Assembly (NCBI GenBank): GCA_034231615.1
Contig: CM067322.1
Location: 61,065,245 to 61,129,244 of the forward strand
Length of the DNA: 64,000 nt
Reading direction: 5' to 3'
Origin: Meghimatium bilineatum
Lineage: Eukaryota > Mollusca > Gastropoda > Stylommatophora > Philomycidae
Part shown: positions 23,901 through 38,900 of the stretch, piece after piece
Layout of the letters: the number at the start of each line of letters is the position of its first letter
Numbering within the stretch: position 1 is the stretch's first letter
Position numbers and translations under genes: made by a program
Notes under the pieces: generated by a model
What the model saw: only the letters and a program-made list of their open reading frames with translations
What the model was told of the DNA's origin: nothing
Databases searched by the model: none

Positions 23901-26900
23901 ATTGTATCATTATGTCTTCTGTGGTAGGGAGTATAAAGGTGAATTATTTAAATTACATATTTGTCAACCTCATGAGATTAAAACTCATACATTGAACACA
24001 AAGTAAAGTGGTTGTACATATTATAAAGTTCTGTTCTTTGTAAAATTATCTTGATTTTGTGTTTACTGCTACCTTTAATTTTTATGTGATATTGGAAACA
24101 TTTACTTATTACATATTGAGAAATTAAGCTTGGTGGTAAAGTGCTTGCTGGGACTGCCTCACAAACACAACTTGATAGAACTTGCATGTAGTTCGAAAAC
24201 TAATTGTCCACATTACGATTAGTATTAGTGATGGCTAAATATTCAAAAATTGTTGAAAAGTTATGTCATATGCAGTATATGCTTAACAAAACAATTAATA
24301 AAACCTATGTATTTGCTACAGGGAACAAAATAGACACATGTTTTAACAATTGTAAAAATAATTGTACCATGGGTTTAATGAATACAATTTTGTTGGTTCT
24401 AGGTGGGAATGGATAAAGCCATTGTTAACTTGACAACTCCTTTGGGTCAGCTCAAAGAAGAAGTTCTGGTAGGTATAACCTGTCATATTTTTTTACAGTT
24501 TTATTCAATAAAAGTGAAGTTGATAATACTTATTATAATCTGAGAGTGTCCTGAGTTGCTATAAAATTTAATTATACAAATGGGATACATGTGTAAAAAC
24601 CATTTTACATGGGCAAGGACACAAAACTATAAAACAAATCTATGACTCTTCGTAAGGATAAATGGATGGGAGATATAGATAATGGTAAAATATCAAAACA
24701 TGAAGAAAAAAATGGTTTAGATTAGATTATGAGCAATTCAGTCAGTGGAAAATATACATATACCAATGGATATACCAATAAATAATAGATAACACCAGAG
24801 TGAAAGAAGCCAAAGAATTTTAATGTTTAGGCAGAATTTTTTCCTGAAATGGAAAACTAGACACAGAGAAATAGAAACAAGGTACCAGAAAGCAAATTCA
24901 TTGACCTACCAACTTTAACCATTACCAACACTCTGCTACCAATGTCAGACATGGTCTTTAACAGCCTCACAGCAGAGGAAAATAATTACATGTGAAATGA
25001 AGTGTCTGAGAAAAGCTGCAATGGTTACCAAACTAGATAAAATAAGAAATGAAGAAATTAGGAATAGAGTTGGTATAATATCATGTATTGAACATATTGA
25101 TAGACAGCAAGTAAAATGGTTCAGTCACTTTATGAGAATGATAAACCTAAGCCAAATACCAATAAGAGCATGTAACAAAAGAACATCAAAGAACAGGTGT
25201 AAAGCCAAAGGTAGACCAAGAAAACGGTGAATAGAAAACATCAAGATAACCTTGAACAAACATGTACTAAATGCAACCGCGGCAACACATTTGGTCTTGG
25301 AACGACAGCTTATCCTCCCATCCCTACGCTTAACGGCAAGTGTGAATGTGATCAACCATCATTCACCTGGGGACAGACAGTAGACACCAAAATTAGTTCT
25401 GAAAAATTCACAGATTTCATTGTATGAATACAACAATTTTGTATATTTATATAGTGTCTCTATGACAGGGATTATATTGTTGTTAAAATAAAACCTCTCA
25501 TAGTATTCCACAGATCTGTATGCCAAACATGGTCAAAAGCTTTGTTGAAATCAATTAACTCATAGAATAGATCACGTTGTTGCTGTAAGTGCATTTCACT
25601 TATTAGGCCTAGATTAATAATGTGTTCTATGATATTTATGCTCTTCCTAAATCCGGCTTATTCTTCTGCTAATATATCTTCTGCTTTATGATTTAATCTA
25701 TCTATGTATTCACTGAAACCCTTTGTTGCCTTTCGGCGTCAGGGGTAGAAGAGTTTTCTGGAGATGGCCCTCGTGTGTTCTGAGTATGTTGTGGAATTTG
25801 TTGCCTCTTTTATTTCAGTGATCCATTGTTTTTGTGGTCGGCCTCTAATCATCTGAGTATAATCCTCAGCATAACTTAACTTGGATGATTGTGATTTGAA
25901 ATAGCTAAATTTGAAAAATAATGATCATATCCCTTGTCATTTGTTATCATTACCACATTTTCTACTTCACATGGCTGATATGTTTAAAAGAGTGACTGAT
26001 ATATACAGTTTGATATCAGTAACATTGCAGGAATTGTTATGCTAGTGTTACTTCTGTGTATCTTTAACATAGAGATTATCATCTTCTTACAGAGTGTCCA
26101 AACTGCCATGGATGAAGCTGTTGATGCTGTCCAGGAGAAGATTAAACAACAACAGGAAATAAGACATAAAAAGGTGAGATTTTTTGGTTCTAAACAAAAG
26201 AGAAAAATGTATTCATTTCTTATTGATGTGGCTAAATTTACATTGGTGAAGTAAGCTTATGTCTTGGTGACTGATTTTATGCAAAGAAATAATATCAATG
26301 CATGTGCGAGTTTGAGTGCTAGGATTTTATATTGAGCCAGTTTTTCTTTATGGATGCGAAGAAGCATGTACAGTAACCAGAAGTGCCCAAGATAAGCTGG
26401 AGCAACTAAGATGTGGTTTTTATGAAGAATTATGAAAATTTCATGGGCATCCAAAAAAAGCTGATATAGGAGTAAAACAACAAATTATAGTAAAAATTAG
26501 AGGCAGATGATTAAGCTTTTTAGGGCATGTGATGAGAAAAGTAAAACTTGAACATTTAGTAACCACAGGAAAGATCAAGGGGATAAGAGACAGATGAAGA
26601 CAAAGAGAGAAATTTCTGGTTGTCACTTCGGCACAAAAAAGAAGTAATGAACTGAACTTATTAACAACATGAGACAGAGAGTTGTGGAGAAACATGATCG
26701 ATTATGCCACTTGGTATGGTACTTTTTTGATTGACTGATTTGCTGTATATCTCAGGGATATCTTTGTTCAGAAGTCTCTTCTAGAAACCACACATTTCAA
26801 TGACTCATCGAGGTAAGAGATATCTTAGTCAAATGCGCTCTATTTTTTTTTTTTTACTTCAGATGATTTAAGTTTTTGTTGGTTGGAAAACCATCTCATT

Positions 26901-29900
26901 CTATCTAAAGGTTTTAAAATCAAATTTTCTTAATAACAAAAAAAAATGTTTTCATGATCTATTTGTTTTTCATAAGTGTTATCTTCTTTTGAAAGTTTTG
27001 TCTGTTTTATAGCTGAAATGAGGATGAGTACTTTAAATTATCACCTCAACTGAAAGGTTTTTATAATGCAAAGTATTTAAAACACTTTATAGCTTAGTCT
27101 ACTACTATGGTTATATTGAAAAAACAACACTGAAAAATGGATTTAAAAGCATGGCTCAAAGTAGAATTAAAGGATAAAAGATTTTAAAACTAGAATTCTT
27201 CTTATGCAGTCAGTTTTCTATGCTAAGCAGCCTATCTAACTTCCAGGAGTCTGGTAGATCACTACTATTTTTTTTATGGTTGTAATGATCCAATATAATC
27301 AAATTGGACTAATTTCCGTGGTTGAAAGGAGCATACCTCACCATAAGAGTTACATTTTACTTCAAACAAAACTGAAATTAAAATTTATAAATGATAGGAA
27401 TAGAAATACTAAGTTTATCAAGTGCAGGAATGTAGTGTGTTAAGACCAATTGTCAGGTAGTGTAATTAACCTTTACTGCACTCAATAAAAAATTAAGTAA
27501 CTTGCCTCTTGCACGCCAGATTGTGTTTTTTTAAAATTGCTTAATGATGAAAAATGCATCAAAAATGTTTTTTTTAAAACTGGCTCACTTCACAAACAAC
27601 ATGATGTAAATTCACTGCACAATGTCCATCCATTGTTATTATTTCATGATGAAACTGCTGTGTTCCATAATATCTTCTATGAAAATAAACATAATTCCCA
27701 ATTCCTCTAGTTACTAGAAAAACAATCCACAAAAATTTCACTAAAAATGTCATTCTTTCAACTCAGTTCTCATTAATCGTAATTGGATTCATTTGAACAT
27801 GTCTCCTTGTTCCATTATTCCGGTCTTTGACATAGACTGGAAAGACTAAAAATTAGGCTCAAAATTACTAGCAGTGTTCTCATTCTTTCCAGAAAGAAAA
27901 AAACCAAATTTAAACTTTTATCATAATTACAAAATTTCTTAGTTCTGTCGCAATTCTGCTACGGAAGTGGGTTTATATTCGTACTTATGGCATGGAGAAG
28001 GTTAAACTAGAATCATGCATTAAGTAATTTCTCAAGTAATAATGCATTTGGTTGGTAATGTGATTGATGTCGACTACTGCAAGGCAAGATCAGGTGTGAA
28101 CACTGATTAGCACGATTAATAGTTGCTGACAGGAATCAATTTCTCATTCTCTACCTAAGTGATGCAGCTGTTGGTCTCAGTATAATTTTCATCTTTCAGT
28201 CACTTAGAGTCTTTAACAACCAGGCAGTTAGAGCACCTGATCTCCATTGTCACTAATGAAATTGAGATATAAAAGTTCAGTCCTACTAGTGCTGATTAGC
28301 TGATTACAGCTGAAATAAACAATTAAATGTCATTTTTGGAAAAGTACTAAAATATAGGTCATAAAATGTAAAATATAAAATATTTCTGCTGTGCACTGGC
28401 ATCTGTCCGTTAGTGTGTTATATGGACTGATTGTTATATGTGCTGATTTCATAAATAGGTGTGCATGATTGTTGTGTTAAACTATGGATGTCAATTCTAT
28501 ATGGTATTTAGGTTTGTATAAGGTGGAATATTTAAGGGTGGAGTTGTTTTTTTAGTTATGATTTTGAGTTAGGATTAGGCTCTGCTACTAGTAGAATAAG
28601 GGGTTAGGCTGTATTAGTTGTAGAATTAACTATTGGAGTTAGGGTGAGACTTATTTAGGTGACTATTATTGGGCAATGCTTCCTACTAGTAGAATAAAGG
28701 GTTAGGGTTAGAGATAAAACTAAAATGGTTAAGGTTATCTTGTTCCAACTAATTGTCATTGTTTTAGAGAAGCCAAGTTCCAGCTGACAGTAGTTTAAAC
28801 TTGTTAACTTTTTCAACCAGCAATAGATAGTATTACATCCTTGTATGTTATTTTGGTGTCTAGCAGCCATGTGCTGGAACAAATGGAAATGACCTGACGA
28901 CAAGTGTAGTATCTCTATCTATCATATTTTGTTGTTAATGGTAGTATTATTAAATGGCCATATGAAGACTTCCGAATGGTATTCAGAATGCCATGTTCTT
29001 GGCAGAAACATATTACAGAGTAATATGTCATTGTCCTTGATATGGCGAATAAACTGTTAAAAATTGGTTGTTGCAGCCACATTTCTTTCAAATTATCATT
29101 TTTAAAACTGCACAAAAATTAGTTCCTATTGTTGGTATGTGAAATTATACTATAATTACATTGTGTGTATCATGTTATATTTAGTATCTGTGGGAGTCAG
29201 AGCTTGTAGTACAAAAAATTCTTCATTGTGCATGCAATATACGATTATAATATTTGATATCAACTATAAAATACAATCTGTTTAAAATTAGTAATTTTGG
29301 GAGTACAAGATTTGCGTACTTTCTGTATTATCAGGCCATGCTTCAGCGTCTGATGAATATAACTCTTTCAGTGGAAAAGATAGAAAAACTCCTTGGGATT
29401 CAGCAAAGCACAGAGTCATCATGCTCCCCAGGGTAAATATTATTGTAGCTTAATTATTCTTAGTTGCTTGGCAGAAGGGGGTGATGAATATTTACCATGT
29501 ATTTAAACAGATAGTGAGTTGTGGGACAATTTTCTGAAATTGCAATCAGTTTGGATATAATCTGGTTTTGTGTTTCATGTTATACATTCATTCTTAAACT
29601 CCTGGTAGTTAGAAATACATTGTGTCATGGTTTACAGTTTTGCTGCAATATCTGCACCTTTAGGTCTGATACCTTCTTTTTTAGTATGATGTGTTGGATG
29701 AATAAACAGTTGCTGACCAAGCTGTGATGCTTCCCAAGAAAATTAAATGGGACAACATGTAGCACAACAAAATATCCAATATGTCCAAACATGGAAAAAT
29801 CAAGTGGGCAAGTTACTATAAGCTCTAGCCATAGGGAAATGAAACCTTGGTAAACATATAAATCTTCTGGCACAAAGACACTACTATGAAATAAAAAGTC

Positions 29901-32900
29901 TGTTACAGACAACCCATTTAGAAAACATAACCTGCAAAAGTTGGAATGTATTAGCGAAGGTATAGGAAATCAATTAATCAAGGCACATGCTTGAATGCTG
30001 ATATATTTTTCTGCTGTGTTAATTCTCAAGCTGTTTAGCAGGATATAGTCCAGAGAATGGAATGCGTTGTGTCATGATTTACAGCTCCTTGGAGATTGTA
30101 TCTACACCTTTGGCCTGTCACATCTGACTTCAATAATGCTTCAGATCACTTAGACTATTAATGGGATGGGGCAGCCAACTCCACCCATAAAAAATCCTTT
30201 GTTGCCTCTTACAACATGCAAGGCAGATAATATTTCACTATTTTTTGCTTTCTTTTCTGACCCTGGTTAAACAGTGGTAATTGCTTCTTTAAAAACATCC
30301 TTTATTCTCTATAGTATGATCAAGCAAATTTATTTTAGTTGGTCTTGGCATAAGTAAAACTGCTGTTTTTTATATTGAAGCTGCTATAATTCTATCTTTT
30401 GCTACAGCAAATCCATTGATGGTAACAATTCTATTCATGTTCTCTTTTTAAGCTCATGAGTTTTCACTGCCTACAACTTCAGTAATCCTGTGACTCATAG
30501 GTTTTTGCATTTACAAAACGTCTTTCTGGTCCTTAACTGTAGCAATTACTGAGTCATCTTCTATAGAGATATGGATATGGAATTGTCAGATCCATCTTTC
30601 TGAAGTAGTTTCTCTTAACTTTACTTATGAAGAACCTAGACATTTACAGGGTTACCACATAATATACCATATATTTCTGAATATAAGCCGTGAATTATTG
30701 TATTTTTTCCACTATTGATGTAGCTGGTTCGGCTTATGTACAAGTACAATAAAAATATTTTTAAAATAATCACGGGTAGAAATAAAAAAAATTGTAATAC
30801 AGAATACAGCCAAATAGACCTAATAGAAACAGGAAAAAACTTACCAGTATGAAAAGTCATTCAAATCCTTTGAAGCTGAAATAACTGTCTGAATTCTGAA
30901 ACAGTTTGCAAATATGAAGGTGGATATCATCAGTCTCTACCTCATTGTCTACCAGTATATTGTCACTGTCAGCATTGCCCTCAATGATTGCATCATCATC
31001 ACTTCAATCCCAAAACTTATGCAACACTTTTTGAAAGAACTGACAATTATTTTGGACGGAACATCCAACCACGATTCTTTATCCTATTTAATGGTTGTAG
31101 TTATGTCAGATTTTAAAAAATTGCCACAGCTAAATTGGATGACAGCATTAACTCCATTTTGCCGGAAGTCTGTACTTAAATGGAGGGTTGCAGAAGGGAG
31201 ATAAGGACTCCAGGAATTACAGATACAGACAGCACCATCGCATGGCACCGTTTTCCCCACTTTCTTTGTAAATTGTGCCCAAAACGAGTTCCAGACTTAA
31301 ATTCAGAAATATACAGTACACTATAATTTAAAAAAAAAATCCTCTCATGAAAATATCATGGGGCAAATCATTATCCTCCATTTCACTGCTAATATCATCT
31401 TCGCAACACTCCTCAAAGATTACATCATTCATACTTCCATCCATCATTACTGGTTGATTACTTTTAGAAAGATTAGATGATCATTTCTGATGGAATGTCC
31501 ACCCACACTTCTTTCACCCATTACCTGATCATGATGAGGTCTACTTTTTTAAATTTGCTACCCAGCATCAGGTAATGACTTCATTCAATTCATTTTCCCC
31601 TGACCTTTTCTTAAATGGTTTGTTAAGATAGAATAGAGGCACAGACTACTCATGGCATGGCTTTTTCTACTTTCTCTGAGATTTACTTAATAAGTGGTCA
31701 TTTTCAAAGAGCTGCAAGTTGTCATTGAATTGTCAATATTTTTACATAATTTCAGCTTATCTTATAACATGGACTGAAGACACTAGTAAATTTTGTAAGA
31801 GTAAGTACAATATTCTGTTTATTCATGGATATGTGTATATATATATATATATATAGTATTATATACAGTAATACTGTCTCTCATTTTGGTTTATTTCCTG
31901 CAGGCACCTGACAGGACCTTTGATAGAACGAGTTGCTACTGAGTTTAACAAGCTGCAGTTTTATGTCACACGAAGTAAGGGACATAAGTTGGTTGAGAAG
32001 GTTAAGCCAGTAAGTTGATCTATTATGTTTCAGTAATGGATAAGAATCTTGCTTAATTAATAGAAATAGAAAGATATCTATCTATGCGCTGTGGCCCTTG
32101 TTTGCCTTGAGGTGTCATGGATGGAAGAGTTCTCTGGAGATGGCCTTCTTGTGTGCTGTTTGTACGCTTGTTCCTGTGGTTTCTTTGATTTCTGTAATCC
32201 GAAAGAAATGAAAGTAGAAAAATCGTCTGTAATTTAATATACTGTTTTATTAGTTTTATGACTGAGTTCATAGGATTTCTTCCTGCATTTCTGTCAGATA
32301 TGCCTATGTAATATTTGATGTCCTCAGCCTTTCTGTATATGTCTGTGTAACTTGGTCTGGTTCAGGTTTTTATTAATCTGTCTGGTATGAGAAATATTAT
32401 TGCTTGCTTAGCTGCCACTTGTTTATTTCATTGTATCAAAGAGTCCTAGGGCTTTTCGGAATGTATCCCAATTAGCTCTATTATATGATCATGGACAGTG
32501 AATGCATTTACATTCTGAATTTTGATCTTTCCTTTGACACATTATTTAGTCATCACATGTTATGTTTTGTTCTTGATATTGGCCTTTGGTCGAAATGTAA
32601 ATTTGTGTGTGTTTCCAGTAATTAGTTAAAAAAAGAAACATTTCTTAAATTGAAAGCAGCTGACAAAAAATTGCTCTGAATATTATTTGTTCTCAGCGAA
32701 TAGCAACAATCACAACTACACTTCAGTACAGTTTGGAAGGGTCTTTTTTGTCTGGACTTCAGACTTGCAATACTGGAATGCTGCGTCAGTGCCTTAGGAC
32801 ATATGCACTCATTGATAAAACTCGTGATGCAGAGGACTTGTTTAGGGAGCATGTTGTGCGACCTTATATGGAACAGGTAAGGGGCTCTTGAATATGTGAA

Positions 32901-35900
32901 TATTATTTAGGCAATAAGTAATTTTTTTTTAAAAAGCAGTGAAATAAAGATAGACATATTTATTTCATTCATTTTATTTATATGCTTCTAGTTTTGAGAA
33001 TTAATTTTTATCATTACTATGCCAAATATAAATGATGTAACTCCCCCTCAGGATTGTTTTGTGACACTTATGTAATGAAGATGAACAATTGCAGCATAAA
33101 AAAATTCTTTTATTACTTTTGTTCGACAGATTCCTTGAATAATAACTTATACCGTTCATATTTCTTATGCTATTTCATAACTAAACTAACATGCTCATAA
33201 TATTGGAAAATAAATAAAACACTTAGATGTCATTTATCTTTTCAATCCAATCCTCAATAGTAGATCTAAGAATAATTTGCACACACAACATATTTATTTT
33301 CAATGCACAATTTCTAAGATCTAATGTTGTCAATGTCATTTCATAATGAAACTAATGTATCCTAATGTCTTTGAAAACAAACATAATTCTCAACAATTCC
33401 ACATGATTTTCTTCTTCTTCTTCTTCAGCGTTCATTCTCAAACTCCCGCTGGATCTCCCTTACAGCAGGATCACAATCCTACTAGATTTCCAGCAGGTTG
33501 TATTCCAGAGAATGGAAATGTGTTGTCGCGGTTTTATTTGCGCCAATGGCCTGACACATCCGTCTTCGGCGCGCCACATGATTTGAAAAACAATACATAT
33601 GGATAACACTAAAATGGCTTTCATTTCAACTAGATTTGTAAGGATTGAACATGACACCTGAAATTTTAAACTTCTTTGTGCTGGCTTTTTTTAAAACACG
33701 ACCTTGACCTGAAAGTAAGCTAAATTAATGCTACAGTGTTGTCACTCTTTTCCTGGAAGAAAAACTAAATGTAAAAGTTTTTTTATTTACAAATTGCTTA
33801 GCGACTGTCAAATTCTGCTACCACAACATTCAGCGAAGTATAACCGAAAGTGGGTATGCCCCGACAGTGTTGTAAACAGTTTTCAACTATTGAATTAAAG
33901 AAAATGTTAAACTATTTTGTGATCTGGCCATCTCAAATATAATATATTTGGTTTCATTATTTAGCAAGTCTGTACAGATATTTTCAATGTTAAATGTTTT
34001 AAATGATTGTTGAGAACATATTTGAAATATTTTATCCTGAGTAATTTCCAATTATTAAGATTAGGAGACAAACAAATTTGAACATTTCTGATTTTGAATA
34101 CTTAGATAATTAATGAGGACTTTCTACGTCGCCATGATGTCACTATGATGTTTGAACAAGTTTTGACCTTCATCCCTAGCAGTTGCTCTGTTCTGAACAA
34201 TATCACAACAGGAACAAGGTAAGCTTGTAATTTTGACACAAGTAACAGGAAGGTAGAAGATAGCATATTTAAGATGAAAGGGCTTGAAGGAAATATACAG
34301 TGGGTTTTATGAAATGTAAACCGGCAAGATATACAAAAATAATTTCACACATATGATTATTTAAGTTCCATTTTCAAGTGGTAGAAGTTTTTTTTACCAT
34401 GGCAACCTATGATATTTTCATGCAAAGATCATTTGCAACCCAAATAAATGCTAAATAAGCAATAATTTTGATAAAACAATTGTCTGATACTTCTAACAGT
34501 TAGAAATTAATTGAAAACAACATGGGCATTGATATTGATAACAATAATATTGATATTTATGACCTAAGCATTGATACTGTGAAGTTTTCCATCCCAGAGT
34601 CATGAGAAGACCACAAATATGTAAGAACATTGATTCATACATGTATCATACACACTAACCATCAATTATAGTCTAGTAAAGTTATAGATTTGGTATAAAT
34701 GAGTTTCTCGAATTAACAATTTTTAATTATTATGTATTTTTTAAAATTTTTCACGCTGATGACAAATCTGTGTAAAATGGTGTATCTGTTGTTCCATATG
34801 TTACTAACATCATAAACATTGGTCAATTTATATGATTTTGTGGTTCATTTATTCACGTTTGGATATACTACCTGAAAAGAAAAAAAAGATAAAGTCATAT
34901 CATGCCTTAGGAATTCTTATTTTGCAAGACATTGTGAATTCATTTTTGTTATATTTGTTATATATCATTTTATATTTTCTTATAAAATAAAAACTGCCAA
35001 AGTATGTCACTCTGTCAACAGACCAGAATAGAACTTTCATTTGACTTCATAATGTTGCATCATTTGTCAAAATCCATTATAAATTAAGAAACTACAGCTC
35101 ACTTTCTTTATCGATCATCAGAGAAGAAAATGAAACAAATTAATTATGCCACAGCCTGTATTGCAAATCTGTAGCCAATTAGTTAAATATATGTCAGATA
35201 TAAAAAGAGGAAGTATATCTTCATCATTATATGTTTTGCATGTTGCTGGCCAAAAAAAGGAGCAAAGGAATAACAACACCATTGTTACCTGCCATGCATG
35301 TCATAAGAAGCAGTTAATGAGGTTTGGTGGCAGGGTTGGCTGTCCCATCTCATAGAGGGTCAAAGTTACGCAGAAGCTATGCTGAAGTCAGATGTGTCGA
35401 AAGATACAGATGTCGCAGATAGGCTGTAAACTATGACGCAGCAAATTCTCTGGACTGCATCTTGATAATCTGCAGGAGTTTCAGAACAAACATAGAAAAA
35501 GACAAAGATTGTGCTTCTGTTTGTTTCATTATAAGTATAGTGCTCATCACTTAAGCACCATTCTTACAGTGATGATTTATGTAGCAATTTGCATCTATAT
35601 GCTCTGTCCCTTGTTTGCCTTGCAGCGTCAGGGGTGGAAGAGTTCTCTGGAGATGGCCTTCTTGTGCGCTGTTTGTAAGCTTGTTCCTGTGGCTTCTTTG
35701 ATTTCTGTGATCCATCTTTTACATGGTCTGCCTCTGGCTTTATAACCGTTTTGTCTATGTGTTATGGCCATTTGTGGCATGCTATATGTCGGTAGTCTGG
35801 AAGTGTGTGAAAACCAATTCCGGTCAAGATGGCGGGCACGTTGGATATCTTTCGGCCAGCCTCTAGACCGGATAATAGTTTTCGGTGTTTCAGTGGAATT

Positions 35901-38900
35901 CTGATGGAATATGTGATTTCTACATCTGAATGTGATAGATTAGAACACAGTGTAACCATTTAGACACTCTGAAACAACGCTGTGACAGATCTAGCAAATC
36001 GACAGCGACGAAACACACTGCTCATAGAAAAATGAAGAGTGCTCAGGAGCAATTTGTATAATGTGATTAAATTGAAAGTCCCATTAAACAGCTTAGCCTA
36101 TTATGTTTACTATATCTTTGGTGTTTTCTATTGATCCTGTTTCCTCCTTTCAAGATTTGAGAGCAGACCAAACGATTATGAGAATGATGAGGGATAAGAA
36201 TAATGACTTTAGGTAGGACTAGTGGAATTGTAGATTAAAGATAAATCTATATGAAATATACAATGAATAGTGGTATTTCTAGAAATATTGCTAATCTACT
36301 TACAAACTATTTAACTGGCATCTTTTTTCATATTTATTATATCGATGGAAAAATGTTGCCATACATTTTTTTTCAGTGGTGATATAGTTCGAGGTTATGA
36401 TTTTGTTGTGAATGCTGTATTTCCTGAAGTTGTGAAAAACCTAGAGATGAGAACATCCTCTATATTTGCACCAGGAAATCCTGATGTTTTTCATAAGGCA
36501 AGTTTGGGTTAAAAAGACTTAATTCATGTCACAAAATGAATACAATAGCACTTCATAAATATTTGAATATGTTTCGGTGTGTAGTAATAGTAATTCAAGA
36601 TCAGATCTTTGTACCCAAAGTACACGAGACATTGACATTCCAATTCACCCTTTCAATCTTGTGCCAGCGAGATTGTGATTAGCTCATTCTTTGTATTTCC
36701 CATTTAACTTTGTTCTCTATCACTCATTCGTCTCCAGGTTGACCTGTGTCCTAATTGTCTTCTTTTGCCTGTTGGGGTCTAATTAAAGGCTATGTGTGGC
36801 AATATTGTTTTGTATGGGCACATAATTATTGCAGTGTTTGTTATCAGACCACGTCATCCCAGCATTTTCTGCCTCTCCTCAGCTTCTTACGTATTTGCTC
36901 TCCAACTCCAATAAGCTTTCATTGTTAAATATATTGGATGCATGGTGAGAGCAATCCAGTCTATTTATAGTGCTTAATTTAATATGTTTGTTTATTTGTT
37001 TCTTGATAAAGGTCCCCATATAAACCGCAATGTAGAAAAGTCTGTTTTTGAGTGTGTTTTGTTTTAATTTATAATATTTTACACTGAGTATTTTTACATA
37101 TTTTAAATTTTGATTAGTACGAGGCATATTCAAATGAAACCTGTCTGTGCTGCATCATCTATGCTGCCAGCATGTGAGGAGCATGAAAACCTCATCACAT
37201 ACATATAAGTACACATCAATGAAAAAAGGGTCATGTAAACATTCTCTTTATACGCTTAGAGTCCTGTGCAGGCAATTGACAACATGAGTGATGTGATAAG
37301 GAATCAGGTTCAAATTTGTCCAACGAGCAGTGATTAAGTTTCTTACAGCCGAAGAATGTCGACCAAAGAAGATGATATTGAAGGGATTGAAAAAAATGTT
37401 TTGGAAAGGGTGACAAATAATATATGATCTTCTGTGACAGGCATGTGTTATTGTGAAGAAGATCCAACTTTCACAATGTGTGTATGAGAATTATTGTTCA
37501 TTATCTCACAGCATGACAGCATGCCGTGTTGTTTATTCTTGATGGTTGTATGCAGCTTGTCTAGTGTGTTCTTGTAGCTGATAGCATTGATGTTTACACT
37601 TGGCTCTTCAAAGTCCACCAACAAGAGGTCTTCTGGTCAAATAAGACAGTAAGCACAACTTTTCCTGCAGAAATTTGGATTTAAATCTTTTGCTATGTGG
37701 TGAAATCAGGATGTTTCCATTGTATGCTGGCTGTTTGGCTCAAGTGGTGACACCACAATTTGTCATCTGCCACTTTGTTTAGAAATATCACCCTCCACAT
37801 GCATGGTTATGCTGCAAGTAGTTCAAACTCCACCCCATCTGTTCTTCCTTATGATGTTCAGTCAATATCCTGCGGTACCCAGTGAGTACACACCTTCTGA
37901 AACTTAAATTTCTTCCAAACAATCCTTAATTGAAATAATTTGAATTGTTCCTAATGAAATAGAGAATTAATTAGCTTGTGAACGCAAACTGTGGCGATGG
38001 TCAACATGTACTGCTGCATCAATCTTGGTAGTGACTTCTTCTATCACAAAAATATGTGACCTAGCCGCTGAAGATCATTTGTTACCTTTCACCCATCACT
38101 GAACATTCTTGTCCAATTCTTCACTTGTCTTCAAAACACATTTTCCACAATACACTGCATTCTTTGATGAATGTTGCTTTGTTGACATCCTTTGGCTGTA
38201 GAAAAACTGAATCATTGCTTGTTGGTAAAATTTGGATGTATTCGTTATCACACCAGCTGTGTTATTGAGTGCTTGCACATGCCATTAAGCATATGAAGAG
38301 AGTGACCATGTGTTCATTGATTCATGCACTGGTTCAATACAAGAATCAGTGGACAAATCATGTGACAACAGTCTGACTTTTTAATTTCATATGTTATTAC
38401 ACTGAGCTTCCGTTTCTCAGAGATTTAAAAAAAATGTGACTAAAGATACTGATCTAGCGATTTGCATGCAACAGACTGGACAACCACCCCCACTCATGTG
38501 TAGCACGTATATCGACTGATAGGGGGCTCTCATTACTAAACGTGTAGAACGTTGGCTGTGTCGTAATATGTGTATTAATTGGAATTTCGTTCCGTTTAAT
38601 TCTGTTAGATTTTTGGTCCGTAGAAACCTGTCCACTGAATCTTGTATAGTACCCATGCTCCTCACATGTTGGCATAGATGACACAGCACAGGTGGATTTC
38701 ATTTGAACACTTGTAATAATAGTTACAACATTACAGTACCATTAGTGTTATAACATGCAATCAGTTAGCAGGATGTTGTCAGGAAGATAGATTTACATTG
38801 TGATTTACTGTTTGGTTGTAATATCTGTGCCTTTCAGCACAAAACATAATTTTAGAACATTACATCTTTGGATGATGAGCTGCCTTCCCTCTTTTATCCC

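Noticed and set aside
28680-28700. Interstitial telomere repeat
   Set aside because: Only two GGGTTA units in a generally GTTAGG-rich stretch; too short to mean anything.
35820-35840. Second YY1-like site (AAGATGGCGGG) as an internal promoter
   Set aside because: Single motif in intron 8 with no conserved exon or CpG-rich context next to it.
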